From Deinococcus metalli (lineage in GTDB: Bacteria > Deinococcota > Deinococci > Deinococcales > Deinococcaceae), in the NCBI RefSeq assembly GCF_014201805.1, contig NZ_JACHFK010000004.1:1-64000 (forward strand): a stretch of DNA of 64,000 nucleotides, given 5' to 3'. Below are positions 52,356 to 61,140 of this stretch, in pieces. The notes under the pieces were generated by a model, which searched no databases, was not told where the DNA came from, and saw nothing but the letters and a program-made list of their open reading frames with translations. A program made the translations under genes and the position numbers. Position 1 is the first letter of the stretch; every line of letters begins with the position of its first letter.

Positions 52356-54212
52356 TCAGCGCTGGGCAACGACGGGCAGCGTGAAGCCGAACAGCGCCCC
52401 CGTGCCGCCTCCGCTGTGGGCCCAGACCCGCCCGCCGTGCCGCTCGACCATCCGCCGCACGTTCGCGAGCCCCAGGCCCGTCCCGGCAAACGAGTCCGGC
52501 GAATGCAGCCGCGCGAAGGGCACGAACAGCTTGTGGGCGTAGTCCGGGTCGAAGCCCACGCCGTTGTCCCGGACGGTCACCGCCACCTCGTCCGCCGACG
52601 TCGCCGCCTCGACGGTGATCACGGCCGGCGTGCATTCCCGGGTGTACTTCACGGCGTTCCCGAGCAGGTTCTGCAACACCAGGGTCAGCAGGCTCGCGTC
52701 GCCCAGCACGGTCGGCAGCGGCCGCACCACCCACTCGATCACCCGCCCGGGGTGGTCCGCGCTCAGTTCCGCCGTGATCGTGTGCGTCAGGGCGTCCAGG
52801 TCCACAGCCACCACGCTCAGGGGCTGCTGGCCGCTGGTGGAGAGCATCAGCAGGCCGTCCACGGTATCGCTCAGGCGACGGGCTGCCGTCTCGATCTGAG
52901 TCAGCGCGCTGCGGCTGCGCTCGTCCTCGACCGGCAGGCGCCGCGCGAGCAGTTCCGCGAAGGACGCGATGTGGCGGATCGGGGTGCGCAGGTCGTGCGA
53001 CGCGGAGTGCGCGAAGGCCTGCAGGTCGCGGTTGGCGGCCACCAGGGCCTCGGTGCGCTGCTGCACGCGCTCCTCGAGGTGCGCATTCAGGGCGTCCAGA
53101 CTGCGGTGCAGCCGGGCATTCTCGACGGCCTTGCCGGCCCGGCCGGCCACCTGCAGCGCGAAGGCCAGGTCGTCCTCGGTGTACGCCCGGTCGAGGCTGG
53201 AGCGCGCCATGCCCAGCACGCCCACGACGTGGCCCGCCGCCTTCATGGGCACGGTCAGGACGGTGCGCAGCTGGAGCCGCCGGACGTCGTCGCGGTAACC
53301 GTTCTCGGTGGGCAGCTGGTCGTAGGCCTCGTCGGGAATGGTGGGCACCAGCTCCGGCTCGCCCGTCAGGTACACGCGGCCGATCCCGGAGTCCGGCGTG
53401 GTGTGGGTGGGGTAGCGCCGCGTGAAGTCCAGCAGGAATTCCACCATGGCCGGGTCCTGGTGCATGACCGTGACCGGTTCGAGGGGGCCGCCCTCGACCG
53501 GCAGGTAGATCACGCACCAGTCGGCGAGCCGCGGCACGGTCAGGCGCGCGACGCTCGCAAGCGTGCGGTCGAGGTCCAGCGACGTACTGAGGACGCCGCT
53601 GACGTCTGCCAGGAACGTCAGGCGGTCATTGAGCTGCTCGGACGCGGCCAGCGCCGCGCTGCGCTGGAGCGCCTGGGCGCAGCCGCCCGCCAGAGACGTC
53701 AGGAACGTCCGGTCTAGGTCGTCGAAGGTGCGCTCCTGCGAGAACGTCAGCGCCAGCGTGCCCAGAATGTCGTCCCGCACCGTCAGCGGCAACGACACGA
53801 GGCTGCCGGTCACGCCCGACAGCACCGTCCCGAGACACGGGTACGCCCGGACGGCGTCCTCGACCGTCTCCAGGAACACCGGGCGGCGGTGCAGGAACGC
53901 GTCGGTCGTGGGGGTGTGGCGCGACAGCGGCAGGCGCTGCCAGCCGTCGAGCCGCCGCTCGTCGTAGCCGGTGCTGCCGCGGATCTCCAGGCTGAGTCCG
54001 TCCTCGGCGGGCAGGAAGACCGAGCCGGCGTCGGCGCCGAGTTCGCGGATGGCTTCCTGCACCACGACGTCGATCACACCCTCGGGCGTGGTGGCGCTGC
54101 CCAGCGCGTCGGTAACCCGTCCCCAGGTATGCACGAAGGCGGCGGCCCGAGACTCCGCGCGGTGCCCGTCCGTCTCGGCACCGGTCGAATCGTTGGACGA
54201 GGTGACAGCCAT
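52356..54212 (-). CDS. Cytoplasmic histidine kinase with two GAF domains
   Basis: 618 aa. GAF-like domains occupy about 25-190 and 205-365, followed by a coiled coil, the phosphoacceptor His406 in SASHDLRTPIRH, and the ATPase domain (NLLGNAVKY, DNGVGFD, GTGLGLANV). There is no membrane segment. TATGCT at 54219-54224 lies 6 nt before the ATG. It converges with the diguanylate cyclase gene. Its receiver partner may be one of the small receivers a few kb to the right. Confidence 0.9.
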   Translation of the reverse strand: MAVTSSNDSTGAETDGHRAESRAAAFVHTWGRVTDALGSATTPEGVIDVVVQEAIRELGADAGSVFLPAEDGLSLEIRGSTGYDERRLDGWQRLPLSRHTPTTDAFLHRRPVFLETVEDAVRAYPCLGTVLSGVTGSLVSLPLTVRDDILGTLALTFSQERTFDDLDRTFLTSLAGGCAQALQRSAALAASEQLNDRLTFLADVSGVLSTSLDLDRTLASVARLTVPRLADWCVIYLPVEGGPLEPVTVMHQDPAMVEFLLDFTRRYPTHTTPDSGIGRVYLTGEPELVPTIPDEAYDQLPTENGYRDDVRRLQLRTVLTVPMKAAGHVVGVLGMARSSLDRAYTEDDLAFALQVAGRAGKAVENARLHRSLDALNAHLEERVQQRTEALVAANRDLQAFAHSASHDLRTPIRHIASFAELLARRLPVEDERSRSALTQIETAARRLSDTVDGLLMLSTSGQQPLSVVAVDLDALTHTITAELSADHPGRVIEWVVRPLPTVLGDASLLTLVLQNLLGNAVKYTRECTPAVITVEAATSADEVAVTVRDNGVGFDPDYAHKLFVPFARLHSPDSFAGTGLGLANVRRMVERHGGRVWAHSGGGTGALFGFTLPVVAQR

Positions 54213-54352
54213 TCCCGCAGCATAGCGGGGGTGAGGTGGGTTGGAGCCGCGCCAGGCCACTGTTGAGCTTGTGGTCAGCCCATGCGGAGGTACCTTGACA
54301 CGGGGTCAGGACGCACGCCGCTGGAAGCCTCCGCACGCGGGTACAGTGGCCC

Positions 54353-55240
54353 ATGACCACACCCTCCCTGCCCGCCGGGGCCGGATCGCCCATCCTCGAT
54401 CTGGCCGGCGTGACCCTGGAAGTCAACCACCTGGCCCGCGGCATCCGGTTCTACACGCAGGTGATTGGCCTGAGCCTGCAACACCACGACCCGGACCGGC
54501 ACGTCGCCACCCTCCGCGTGAACACTGAGCAGACGCTCACGCTGTGGCAGCCCACCACCCGGCAGGCCAACGACCCCGCGCTGGCGCCGCTGCGGGCCCG
54601 GGGTGCCAGCCACCTGCACATGGCCTTTCAGATCCAGCCGGACGACATGCGCCGTGCCCAGTCGCTGCTGGACGCCCACGGGCTGCCGTGGCAGGAGATC
54701 GACCTGGGCACCCCGGAGGTGCCGGACGTCACCACGTACTTCTTCGATCCCTTCGGGCACGGCCTGGAGCTGCGCGGCGTGAACACCACCGATCCGCGCC
54801 AGCCCGCGTTTCCGCCGCCTACGCAGCCGCTGACGCCCGGCCCCCACAGCCTGCCGGTGCTGGGCCTGCGGGAGGTCGCGCTGATCTTCGGGGATTACGA
54901 CGACATGAAGGCGCGGCTGCCGCGGGCCTACGGCTTCGCGCTGGCCAAGGAGCAGGGCGACCGGAACTTCGCCCAGTTCACGCTCGGCCCGCACGCGCAG
55001 GCGGACGGCAACGGCACGCCGGTGCGCTGGCTGTACGCGTGGGACCCGCAGGTGGGTCTGGCCGACATGCTGGGCGGCGACCACGCGCTGGTGCAGTTCT
55101 ACGCCCACGTGGACGACGTCGAGCGGCGGGTGAGCGCCGAGGGGCTGAGCCGGGTCACGGCGCCCGGACGGCTCGCGGTGCGTGACCCGGACGGCCACGT
55201 CTTCGAGTTCCTGACCCCGCCCCGCTCCGCCGTGGGCTAG
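54353..55240 (+). CDS. VOC superfamily dioxygenase (catechol 2,3-dioxygenase-like)
   Basis: 295 aa with two vicinal oxygen chelate modules (about 15-145 and 165-290). The first has VTLEVNHLARGIRFYTQVIGL and the late FFDPFGHGLEL, the second GLREVALIFGDYDDMKARL and DPDGHVFEFLTP. Metal ligands expected from such repeats can be placed on the late Glu residues and histidines. A ring-cleaving dioxygenase or a glyoxalase-like role are both possible. TACAGT at 54342-54347, 5 nt before the ATG, indicates a leaderless start. Confidence 0.85.
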   Translation: MTTPSLPAGAGSPILDLAGVTLEVNHLARGIRFYTQVIGLSLQHHDPDRHVATLRVNTEQTLTLWQPTTRQANDPALAPLRARGASHLHMAFQIQPDDMRRAQSLLDAHGLPWQEIDLGTPEVPDVTTYFFDPFGHGLELRGVNTTDPRQPAFPPPTQPLTPGPHSLPVLGLREVALIFGDYDDMKARLPRAYGFALAKEQGDRNFAQFTLGPHAQADGNGTPVRWLYAWDPQVGLADMLGGDHALVQFYAHVDDVERRVSAEGLSRVTAPGRLAVRDPDGHVFEFLTPPRSAVG

Positions 55241-55338
55241 CCAAGGCCGAGTGCTCCGCGCACCCGGCGGGGCGTCCCGAGCAATGGTGCCCACATCCAG
55301 CATGGGAGGAGTGGCACGGGCCTGCTATCTTGAGGACG

Positions 55339-55788
55339 ATGCCGCAACGGCCCTTCCATCTGCTGCTGGTCGATGACGAGGTTGCAGACGCCGAACTGTT
55401 CGAAGAGGTCTTCCGCGAGGATTTCCCCGAGGTGGTGATCACCCGTGCCCTGAACGGCCAGGAAGCGCTCGACCACCTGGCGCGCAGCGCGGTCGATCCG
55501 GCCGTGCCGCGGCCGCAGCTGATCGTGCTGGACCTGAACATGCCCGTCATGAACGGGCACGATTTCTTGCAGCGGGCCAAGGCGCACGACGGGTACCGCA
55601 GCATTCCCGTGCTGGTCCTCTCGACGTCCGCGGGGGTCCGGGACGTGCAGCGGTCGTACCATAATTTTGCCAGCGGGTACGCCGTGAAGCCCGCGTCGTA
55701 CGCCGATCTGAAGGCGCTGATCCAGCGGGTCAGCGATTACTGGCGCGGCGCGGTGGTGCTGCCGCGCATCGATCAGCTCATGGAGTGA
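55339..55788 (+). CDS. Rcp1-like single-domain response regulator
   Basis: 149 aa. LLLVDDEVAD (acidic pair), LIVLDLNMPVMNG (phosphoacceptor Asp), VLVLSTSAG and SGYAVKPAS (Lys) define a complete receiver. TATCTT at 55326-55331 lies 7 nt before the ATG. The gene converges with the PAS kinase gene with a 16-bp overlap of their ends, so the two could be a functional pair despite opposite strands. Confidence 0.9.
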   Translation: MPQRPFHLLLVDDEVADAELFEEVFREDFPEVVITRALNGQEALDHLARSAVDPAVPRPQLIVLDLNMPVMNGHDFLQRAKAHDGYRSIPVLVLSTSAGVRDVQRSYHNFASGYAVKPASYADLKALIQRVSDYWRGAVVLPRIDQLME

Positions 55789-56981
55789 CGCGGCGTCGCG
55801 GTGGCCGGGACCGCGGCGGGCAGCGTGAACTTGACGCTGGTGCCGCCCCGGTCGCTGTCCGTGATCCAGATGTGCCCGCCGTGCCGCTCGATGATCTTGC
55901 GGCACACCGCGAGGCCGATGCCGTTGCCGCTGGTGGGCGTGCGGTTGTGCAGGCGGCGGAACATCTCGAAGACCTTCTCGCGGTGTTCCTCGGCGATCCC
56001 GATCCCCGCGTCGGCCACCTCGACCGTCACCGTGCCCGCCGACGCGTGGCCCGTGACGGTCACGTCGAGGTCGCGGCCCTCGCTGAACTTCAGGGCGTTG
56101 CCGAGCAGGTTGGCCAGCACCTGACGCATCTGCGCCACGTTGGCCCGCACCGGCGGCACGTCGTTCCAGCGCACTGGCGAGGTGTCCGGCCAGTTCAGCG
56201 AGTCGAGCAGGTCCGGGAGCAGGGCGCCCAGGTCGACCGCTTCCACCGCCACGTCGGCCGTGATGTCGGCCATGGTCAGGACGTCCTGTACCAGCCGCCG
56301 GGCCCGGCCCGCCTGCGCGATGATGTGCATCAGGTAGCGGTCGGCGCGCTCGTCGAGCTGCTGGCCGCGGTAGCGCTCGAGCAGGATGTCCGCGTGCAGG
56401 CTCAGGGTCCGCAGCGGTTCCTGCAGGTCGTGCGAGGCCACCGCGGCGAACTGGCTGAGTTCGCGGTTGCTGATCTCCAGCTCGCGGTTCTGCGCTTCCA
56501 GAGCTCGCTGGCTGGTCTCGAGTTCCACGGTGCGCTGGTGCACGCGGGCCTCCAGCGTGCGGTTGAGGTCGCGCGCCTCCAGTTCCGCGAGCTTGCGCCG
56601 CGTGATGTTCTCGTGAGCGACCAGGGCGTAGGTCTCGCGGTCCTGCACGAAGCTCGTCACGCGCGCCACGAAGTACCGCTGCTCGGTCGGGGCGTGGCAG
56701 GGGTACTCCCACTCGAAGGTGTCCACCTTGCCGTCGAGCACCGAGCGGATGCCGCGCTCGATGGCGAGGGCGTCCTCGCGGTCCGGGCCCTGCACCAGCC
56801 GGCACACCGTCAGGTAGTTGGTGCCGAGTTCGCTGTGGCCGCCGTTGCTGTGTGCGAACGCGTCCCACGCGCGGTTGACGGCCAGCACGATGCCGTTCAC
56901 GTCCAGAATCGCCACGTGGGCCGACAGGGCATCGAACGCAGCGATCGCGTAGCGTCCGGGGGACGTGCTCCTGTGCGGCAT
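55773..56981 (-). CDS. PAS-domain histidine kinase
   Basis: 402 aa. A PAS domain (about 10-130, AFDALSAHVAILDVNGIVLAVN) is followed by a coiled linker, His184 in ASHDLQEPLRT, and an ATPase domain (NLLGNALKF, DAGIGI, GNGIGLAV). It is soluble. TAGGCT at 56988-56993 lies 6 nt before the ATG. The ASHDLQEP phosphoacceptor box is the same type as in the four-GAF kinase at 13.3-16.1 kb. Confidence 0.9.
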   Translation of the reverse strand: MPHRSTSPGRYAIAAFDALSAHVAILDVNGIVLAVNRAWDAFAHSNGGHSELGTNYLTVCRLVQGPDREDALAIERGIRSVLDGKVDTFEWEYPCHAPTEQRYFVARVTSFVQDRETYALVAHENITRRKLAELEARDLNRTLEARVHQRTVELETSQRALEAQNRELEISNRELSQFAAVASHDLQEPLRTLSLHADILLERYRGQQLDERADRYLMHIIAQAGRARRLVQDVLTMADITADVAVEAVDLGALLPDLLDSLNWPDTSPVRWNDVPPVRANVAQMRQVLANLLGNALKFSEGRDLDVTVTGHASAGTVTVEVADAGIGIAEEHREKVFEMFRRLHNRTPTSGNGIGLAVCRKIIERHGGHIWITDSDRGGTSVKFTLPAAVPATATPRHSMS

Positions 56982-57107
56982 GATGTCAGCCTAACAGCCG
57001 TCAGGGTGGCGCGGCGGTAAGCTTTGACCCCCACCGCGCCGGAGCGGCCGGCCGGGCCACCCGGGGCCGCTGCCGTCCGGACGGGCGGGACTTATACTCC
57101 GCTCTCA

Positions 57108-57536
57108 ATGGCCGACCGTCTGCGCGTCATGGTGATCGACGACAACGAACACGCCCTGGAACTCGCCCGGCTCGCGTTCGAGGAGCACGGAGACGCGGTC
57201 AATGTCACCACCTTCGACAGCGGCGAGTCGGCCCTGGACGCGCTGCACGACCGGCGGCGGCCACGGCCGCATGTCATCGTGCTGGACATCAACATGCCGG
57301 GGACATCGGGCTTCGACGTGCTCGCCCAGCTCTAGGCCGACCACGAATTGCAGCACCTCCCGGTCGTGATCCTGACGACGTCGCATAACCCGGCGGACCG
57401 GGCGCGGGCCTACGCGCTGCGGGCGAGCGCGGTGATGCAGAAGGTGCCCAGCCTGGACGATTTCGAGGCGCAGATCTCGGCGCTCGTCCGCTTCTGGCAG
57501 GCGTGCTGGTGGACCGAGGAGCCCCCGCAGGACTGA
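57108..57536 (+). pseudogene. Response regulator interrupted by an in-frame TAG
   Basis: The frame from ATG 57108 encodes a receiver (MVIDDNEHA, phosphoacceptor in VIVLDINMPGTSGFDVL) but stops at TAG 57333-57335. The same frame continues without any shift to 57536 and supplies exactly the missing half: VVILTTSHN (Thr), VMQKVPS (Lys) and a final helix ending RFWQACW as in Rcp1-like receivers. One substitution, for example of an AAG or CAG codon, explains the break. The TATACT box at 57093-57098 remains. It is a recent pseudogene, a read-through gene or a sequencing error. Confidence 0.75.
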
Positions 57537-57564
57537 GGCGCGCTGCGTCACGGGTGGCCTGTGA

Positions 57565-57629
57565 CCGCAGCGATCCCTTCAACATGAAGACATCTGGAGG
57601 GCGTCTTCATGTTGCCGGGATCATCGCGG
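57565..57629. repeat. Long stem-loop between two response regulator genes
   Basis: A perfect 12-bp inverted repeat (CAACATGAAGAC at 57580-57591 and its complement at 57603-57614) encloses an 11-nt loop. The stem continues after a 2x2 mismatch with GATCCC/GGGATC and after a further 3x3 mismatch with CCGC/GCGG, for 22 pairs in all. It starts 28 nt after the broken receiver gene and ends 31 nt before the next receiver. It may be a terminator, a small structured RNA or a mobile repeat relic. Confidence 0.7.
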
Positions 57630-57660
57630 CCGGCGCGCCCTGCTACAACATGCGAACTTC

Positions 57661-58137
57661 ATGTCCAGCGCCCGAACCACTCCTCCCCACCTGTTGCTGC
57701 TGGTCGATGACAGTCCGCTGGACCAGGAACTGCTGTGCGAGGCCTTCCAGGTCATCGCGCCGACCTTCGAACTCGAGCTGATCGACGACAGCCGGACCGT
57801 GCTGTGTCGCCTGGCTGATCCGGCAGCGCGGCGCCCCGCCGGCGTGCTGATGGACATCAACATGCCCGCCGTCTCGGGTCTGGAACTCCTGCAGGCCATG
57901 CGGGGCGACAGCGCGTGGCCGGACGTGCCGGTGGTCATGCTCACCATGTCCGCCTCTCCGAAGGACCGGCACGAGGCGCAGCAGGCAGGCGCCCGCGCTT
58001 ATTTCCAGAAGCCGCACGACTTCGAGGGCACCGTGTGTCTGGTGCAGGACGTCCTCACCACCCTGGACCTTGCCGCCGAGGTGATCGGACGCCGCCGGGA
58101 GGAGACCGGGCACGGCGGCTGGACCGCCACGGGCTGA
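57661..58137 (+). CDS. Single-domain response regulator
   Basis: 158 aa. LLLVDDSPLD, GVLMDINMPAVSG (phosphoacceptor Asp), VVMLTMSAS (Thr/Ser) and AYFQKPHDF (Lys) are complete. The family is that of the Rcp1-like receivers nearby, and this copy follows the broken one in the same direction. No kinase is directly adjacent on the same strand, and no Shine-Dalgarno is evident. Confidence 0.88.
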   Translation: MSSARTTPPHLLLLVDDSPLDQELLCEAFQVIAPTFELELIDDSRTVLCRLADPAARRPAGVLMDINMPAVSGLELLQAMRGDSAWPDVPVVMLTMSASPKDRHEAQQAGARAYFQKPHDFEGTVCLVQDVLTTLDLAAEVIGRRREETGHGGWTATG

Positions 58138-58258
58138 CGGTGGTCCAGCCCGACCGGCCACACGTCCTAAGAATGTCCCAAGGCGCTCGCCGAAGCTGAC
58201 CAAGGATTCAGTCAGCGATATGACAGCCGGCGCTCTGGAGCGCTCCTACCGTGGCCCC

Positions 58259-59011
58259 ATGAGTGGACTTCCCCGACAGGTGATCCTGCTGGCCGCCACC
58301 GTCCTGACCCTGGTGATGAATTACCTGAGCACCGCCCTGCCGCTGTTCGGGAATTCCAACAAGGAGATCAGCGACGCGCTGCCGAACGCCTTCACGCCCG
58401 CCGGCCTGACGTTTGCCGTGTGGGGACCGATCTTCCTGGGGCTGGCGGCCTTCGCGGTGTACCAGGCCCTGCCCGCCCAGCGCGGTCCGCGCCTCGACCG
58501 GGTGTTCTGGCCGTTCCTGCTGGGCAACGTGTTGAACGTGGCGTGGCTCCTGGCGTTCCAGAGCCTGCACTATGGCCTGAGCGTGGTGATCATGCTGGGG
58601 CTGCTGGCCAGCCTGATCTGGCTGTACCGCACGGTGCGTGCCCTGCCTCCGCAGGGCGCCGAGGTCTGGACGCTGCAGGTGCCGACCAGCCTGTATCTGG
58701 CGTGGATCAGCGTGGCGACCATGGCGAACATCACCGCGGCCCTGGTGAGTGCGGGCGTGACCGCCGGCGCGCTGGGCCTGGCGCCGGCGACGTGGTCGGC
58801 CGTGTTGGTCGTGGTGGCCGCGGCGCTGGGCAGCGTGTTCCTGGCGCGGTTCCGGGATTACGCGTTTGCGCTGGTGCTGCTGTGGGCCTTCCTGGGCGTG
58901 TACCTCGCCCGGCCGGAGGTGGCGCTGGTGACGGCCGGCGTGGCGCTCGCCGCGGCGCTGCTGGTGGTCATGGGCCTCGTGGCGGCCCGCGCCCGCCGAC
59001 CCCTGCTGTAA
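58259..59011 (+). CDS. TspO/MBR-like tryptophan-rich membrane protein (long form)
   Basis: 250 aa with about seven hydrophobic helices. TPAGLTFAVWGPIFLGLAAFAVYQAL corresponds to the signature region of tryptophan-rich sensory (TspO/MBR) proteins, whose short forms have five helices and about 155 residues; this is the longer relative. TspO proteins bind porphyrins and modulate stress responses, but the role of long forms is not established. TACCGT at 58247-58252 lies 6 nt before the ATG. Confidence 0.7.
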   Translation: MSGLPRQVILLAATVLTLVMNYLSTALPLFGNSNKEISDALPNAFTPAGLTFAVWGPIFLGLAAFAVYQALPAQRGPRLDRVFWPFLLGNVLNVAWLLAFQSLHYGLSVVIMLGLLASLIWLYRTVRALPPQGAEVWTLQVPTSLYLAWISVATMANITAALVSAGVTAGALGLAPATWSAVLVVVAAALGSVFLARFRDYAFALVLLWAFLGVYLARPEVALVTAGVALAAALLVVMGLVAARARRPLL

Positions 59012-59072
59012 CGGCCGCTCGCCCTACCCCACGACCGCCCGGCCACGGACCGCCCCCGATCCGCCCGGGCGG

Positions 59073-59768
59073 TCACCCGTCGTCGAGGGGAGCGAGCGTC
59101 ACGCGCAGCAGGTGAGGCTGCCCGGCCGGCTGAGCGCGCGCCCGGTAGCGCTGGTGAAGGTTGTGCAGTTCGCGTTGCAGGGCCTTGGCGTCGGCGGGGG
59201 CGAGGCGCAGCGTGGTGGCGTTGTCCCAGATCGCGGGGTGCCCCTCGTCCAGCAGCGGCGCCAGCAGGCCGCGGCCGGACTTCGGCTGCGTGAGGTCCGG
59301 TGGGAACGGCAGCAGCACGTGGCTGTGCAGGCCGTCCTCGTCGCCGTAGGTGTACAGGCCGAACCAGCGGGGATCGTCTGCCAGCGCGCTCCACGCCTGC
59401 GTCAGCGCCGCGAGGACCGAGCGCCGCGCGTGGTCGAGCGACGTCTCGTACAGGGCCGCGACAGACGGCGCGTCCGTCGCCGCGAACGGCACGAAGTAGC
59501 CCCTGGAGGTCGCGCGGTAGTACCGCACGGCGCGGCCTGCCCTCGCCTCGGTGCGCGTGACTTCCAGCACGCCCAGACGCATGAACTGCCGCACGCGGTA
59601 CAGCATCGCGTTGGTGGACACGCCCACCTCGCGCGCCACGTCGGACACGCGGCGCTCGCGCCAGATGAACGGCTCGAAGAACTGCCGCAGGTAGCCGTCG
59701 GCCAGCACCCGCGCGGCCTCCGGGGTCTCCAGCCGCTGCCACGGGCTAGGTGAATCGCGGCGTGTCAT
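59073..59768 (-). CDS. Winged-helix transcriptional regulator (ArsR-like)
   Basis: 231 aa. An N-terminal winged helix (RRVSDVAREVGVSTNAMLYRVRQF, then LGVLEVTRTEARAGRAVRYYRAT for the wing, read in parts) is followed by an alpha/beta domain of about 130 residues. The start at 59768 is supported by TACCCT at 59776-59781, 7 nt upstream. The gene is divergent from the MFS transporter with only 42 bp between the starts, so it probably controls that transporter and itself. Confidence 0.75.
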   Translation of the reverse strand: MTRRDSPSPWQRLETPEAARVLADGYLRQFFEPFIWRERRVSDVAREVGVSTNAMLYRVRQFMRLGVLEVTRTEARAGRAVRYYRATSRGYFVPFAATDAPSVAALYETSLDHARRSVLAALTQAWSALADDPRWFGLYTYGDEDGLHSHVLLPFPPDLTQPKSGRGLLAPLLDEGHPAIWDNATTLRLAPADAKALQRELHNLHQRYRARAQPAGQPHLLRVTLAPLDDG

Positions 59769-59810
59769 GTTCACCAGGGTAGCGGGCACGCTGCGGGGCA
59801 TGGAGACCCC

Positions 59811-61049
59811 GTGTTCCGGCTGCTGAGCGAGCGTTCTTTCCTGGCCCTGTGGACCGGGCAGGTGGTGTCGCAGGTGGGCGACCGCGCCCTGAGCCTGGCG
59901 CTGGGGTACTTCGCGTACCGTGTGACGGGATCCGTGACCGCCACGGCCCTGCTGGCGCTGGCGTCGTACCTGCCGGGGCTGCTGTTCGGGTCGTTCGCGG
60001 GCGTGCTGGCCGACCGCTGGCCGCGCCGGCGGGTGCTGCTCGTGAGCCAGGTCCTGCAGGGCGGCGTGATGCTGCTCCTGCTGCTCGCCGAGCGGCCCGG
60101 GTGGCTGTGGGTGGCCTACGCCGTGACGTTTGCCGAGCTGACCCTCAGCCTCGTCGCGCTGCCCGCCGGCGCGGCGCTCCTGCCGGGCCTCGTCGGGGAG
60201 CAGCGGCTGGGCCGGGCGAACGCCACGCTCGCGGTCGGCAGCACCGTCGCCCGCCTGCTGGGGCCGCCGCTGGGCGGCGTGCTGGCCGCGTGGGGCGGCG
60301 TGCGCGGCGTCGTCGTGTTCGACGCGCTCACCTTCCTCGTGGCCGCGGCGTGCTTCGCCCGGCTGCCGGAGGTGCCTGCGCCCCGGCTGGCCCCGGCTCC
60401 GGACGCGCCGGCCACGCTGCTCGGCACGTGGTGGGACCTCGGCCGCGAGTGGCGGGAGGGCCTGAGCATCGTGCGGCGTGAGCGCGTGATCGTGGCGCTG
60501 GTGGTCGTGCTGGGCCTGACCAGCCTGGGCGGCACCCTGGTCGATCCGGCGTACATGCCGTGGATGCAGGCCGTGCTGCACGCGGACGCCGCCACCGTCG
60601 GGCTGCTCGGCACCTTGATGGGCCTCAGCACCCTGCTGGGCGGGGTGGTCGCCGGGTGGGCGGTCGACCGCGTGCCCCTGCGGCGACTGATCGTGGGCGG
60701 CACGCTGGCGGTGGGCGCCGTGATGCTCGCGCTGTATACCCGCACGACCGTGCCCACGGCCCTGGGTCTGATGGCGCTGCTGGGCGTGCCGATGGTCGTG
60801 GCGAACGTCGCGATCTCCACGCTGGTGCAGGCCGCGACCCCCGACGTGTACCGCGGCCGGGTGTACGGCGCCCTGGGCACCACGAACGCTCTGGTCGGCG
60901 TGCTGGCCACGGGGAGCGCGGCGGTCGCCGGGGCGGGCACCGGGCCGGTGCCGCTGCTCGTGCTCGCCGGGTCGATCACCGTGCTCGGCGGGGTGGCCGC
61001 CCTGGTGCTGCTGCCGGCCCGGCCGGCCCCACACCCCGAGGCGGCGTGA
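59811..61049 (+). CDS. MFS transporter
   Basis: 412 aa with 12 predicted membrane helices. The loop between helices 2 and 3 has GVLADRWPRRRVLL, the standard MFS motif A, and a second loop has VAGWAVDRVPLRRLI. It resembles the enterobactin-exporter-like (EntS/MFS_3) drug and siderophore exporters. The start is GTG at 59811 after a GGAG; a nearby ATG at 59800 is out of frame. The substrate is unknown. Confidence 0.88.
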   Translation: MFRLLSERSFLALWTGQVVSQVGDRALSLALGYFAYRVTGSVTATALLALASYLPGLLFGSFAGVLADRWPRRRVLLVSQVLQGGVMLLLLLAERPGWLWVAYAVTFAELTLSLVALPAGAALLPGLVGEQRLGRANATLAVGSTVARLLGPPLGGVLAAWGGVRGVVVFDALTFLVAAACFARLPEVPAPRLAPAPDAPATLLGTWWDLGREWREGLSIVRRERVIVALVVVLGLTSLGGTLVDPAYMPWMQAVLHADAATVGLLGTLMGLSTLLGGVVAGWAVDRVPLRRLIVGGTLAVGAVMLALYTRTTVPTALGLMALLGVPMVVANVAISTLVQAATPDVYRGRVYGALGTTNALVGVLATGSAAVAGAGTGPVPLLVLAGSITVLGGVAALVLLPARPAPHPEAA

Positions 61050-61140
61050 CAGCACCGGAATCGGGGGCGACCCACAGCAGACAGACCGCGCCCCACCCTC
61101 GCAGGAGCACGGTCTGCCGCTCAGGTCGGTGGAGCGGCGC

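Noticed and set aside
49666..53517. A 1283-codon open frame on the minus strand
   Set aside because: Only its last 327 codons are a real protein (aldo/keto reductase). The rest lies antisense to the GGDEF gene or in another frame of the GAF kinase and has Arg/Pro/Ala-rich shadow composition.
57333..57335. TAG as a recoded sense codon
   Set aside because: No sign of amber recoding elsewhere in the window; a mutation or sequencing error is simpler.
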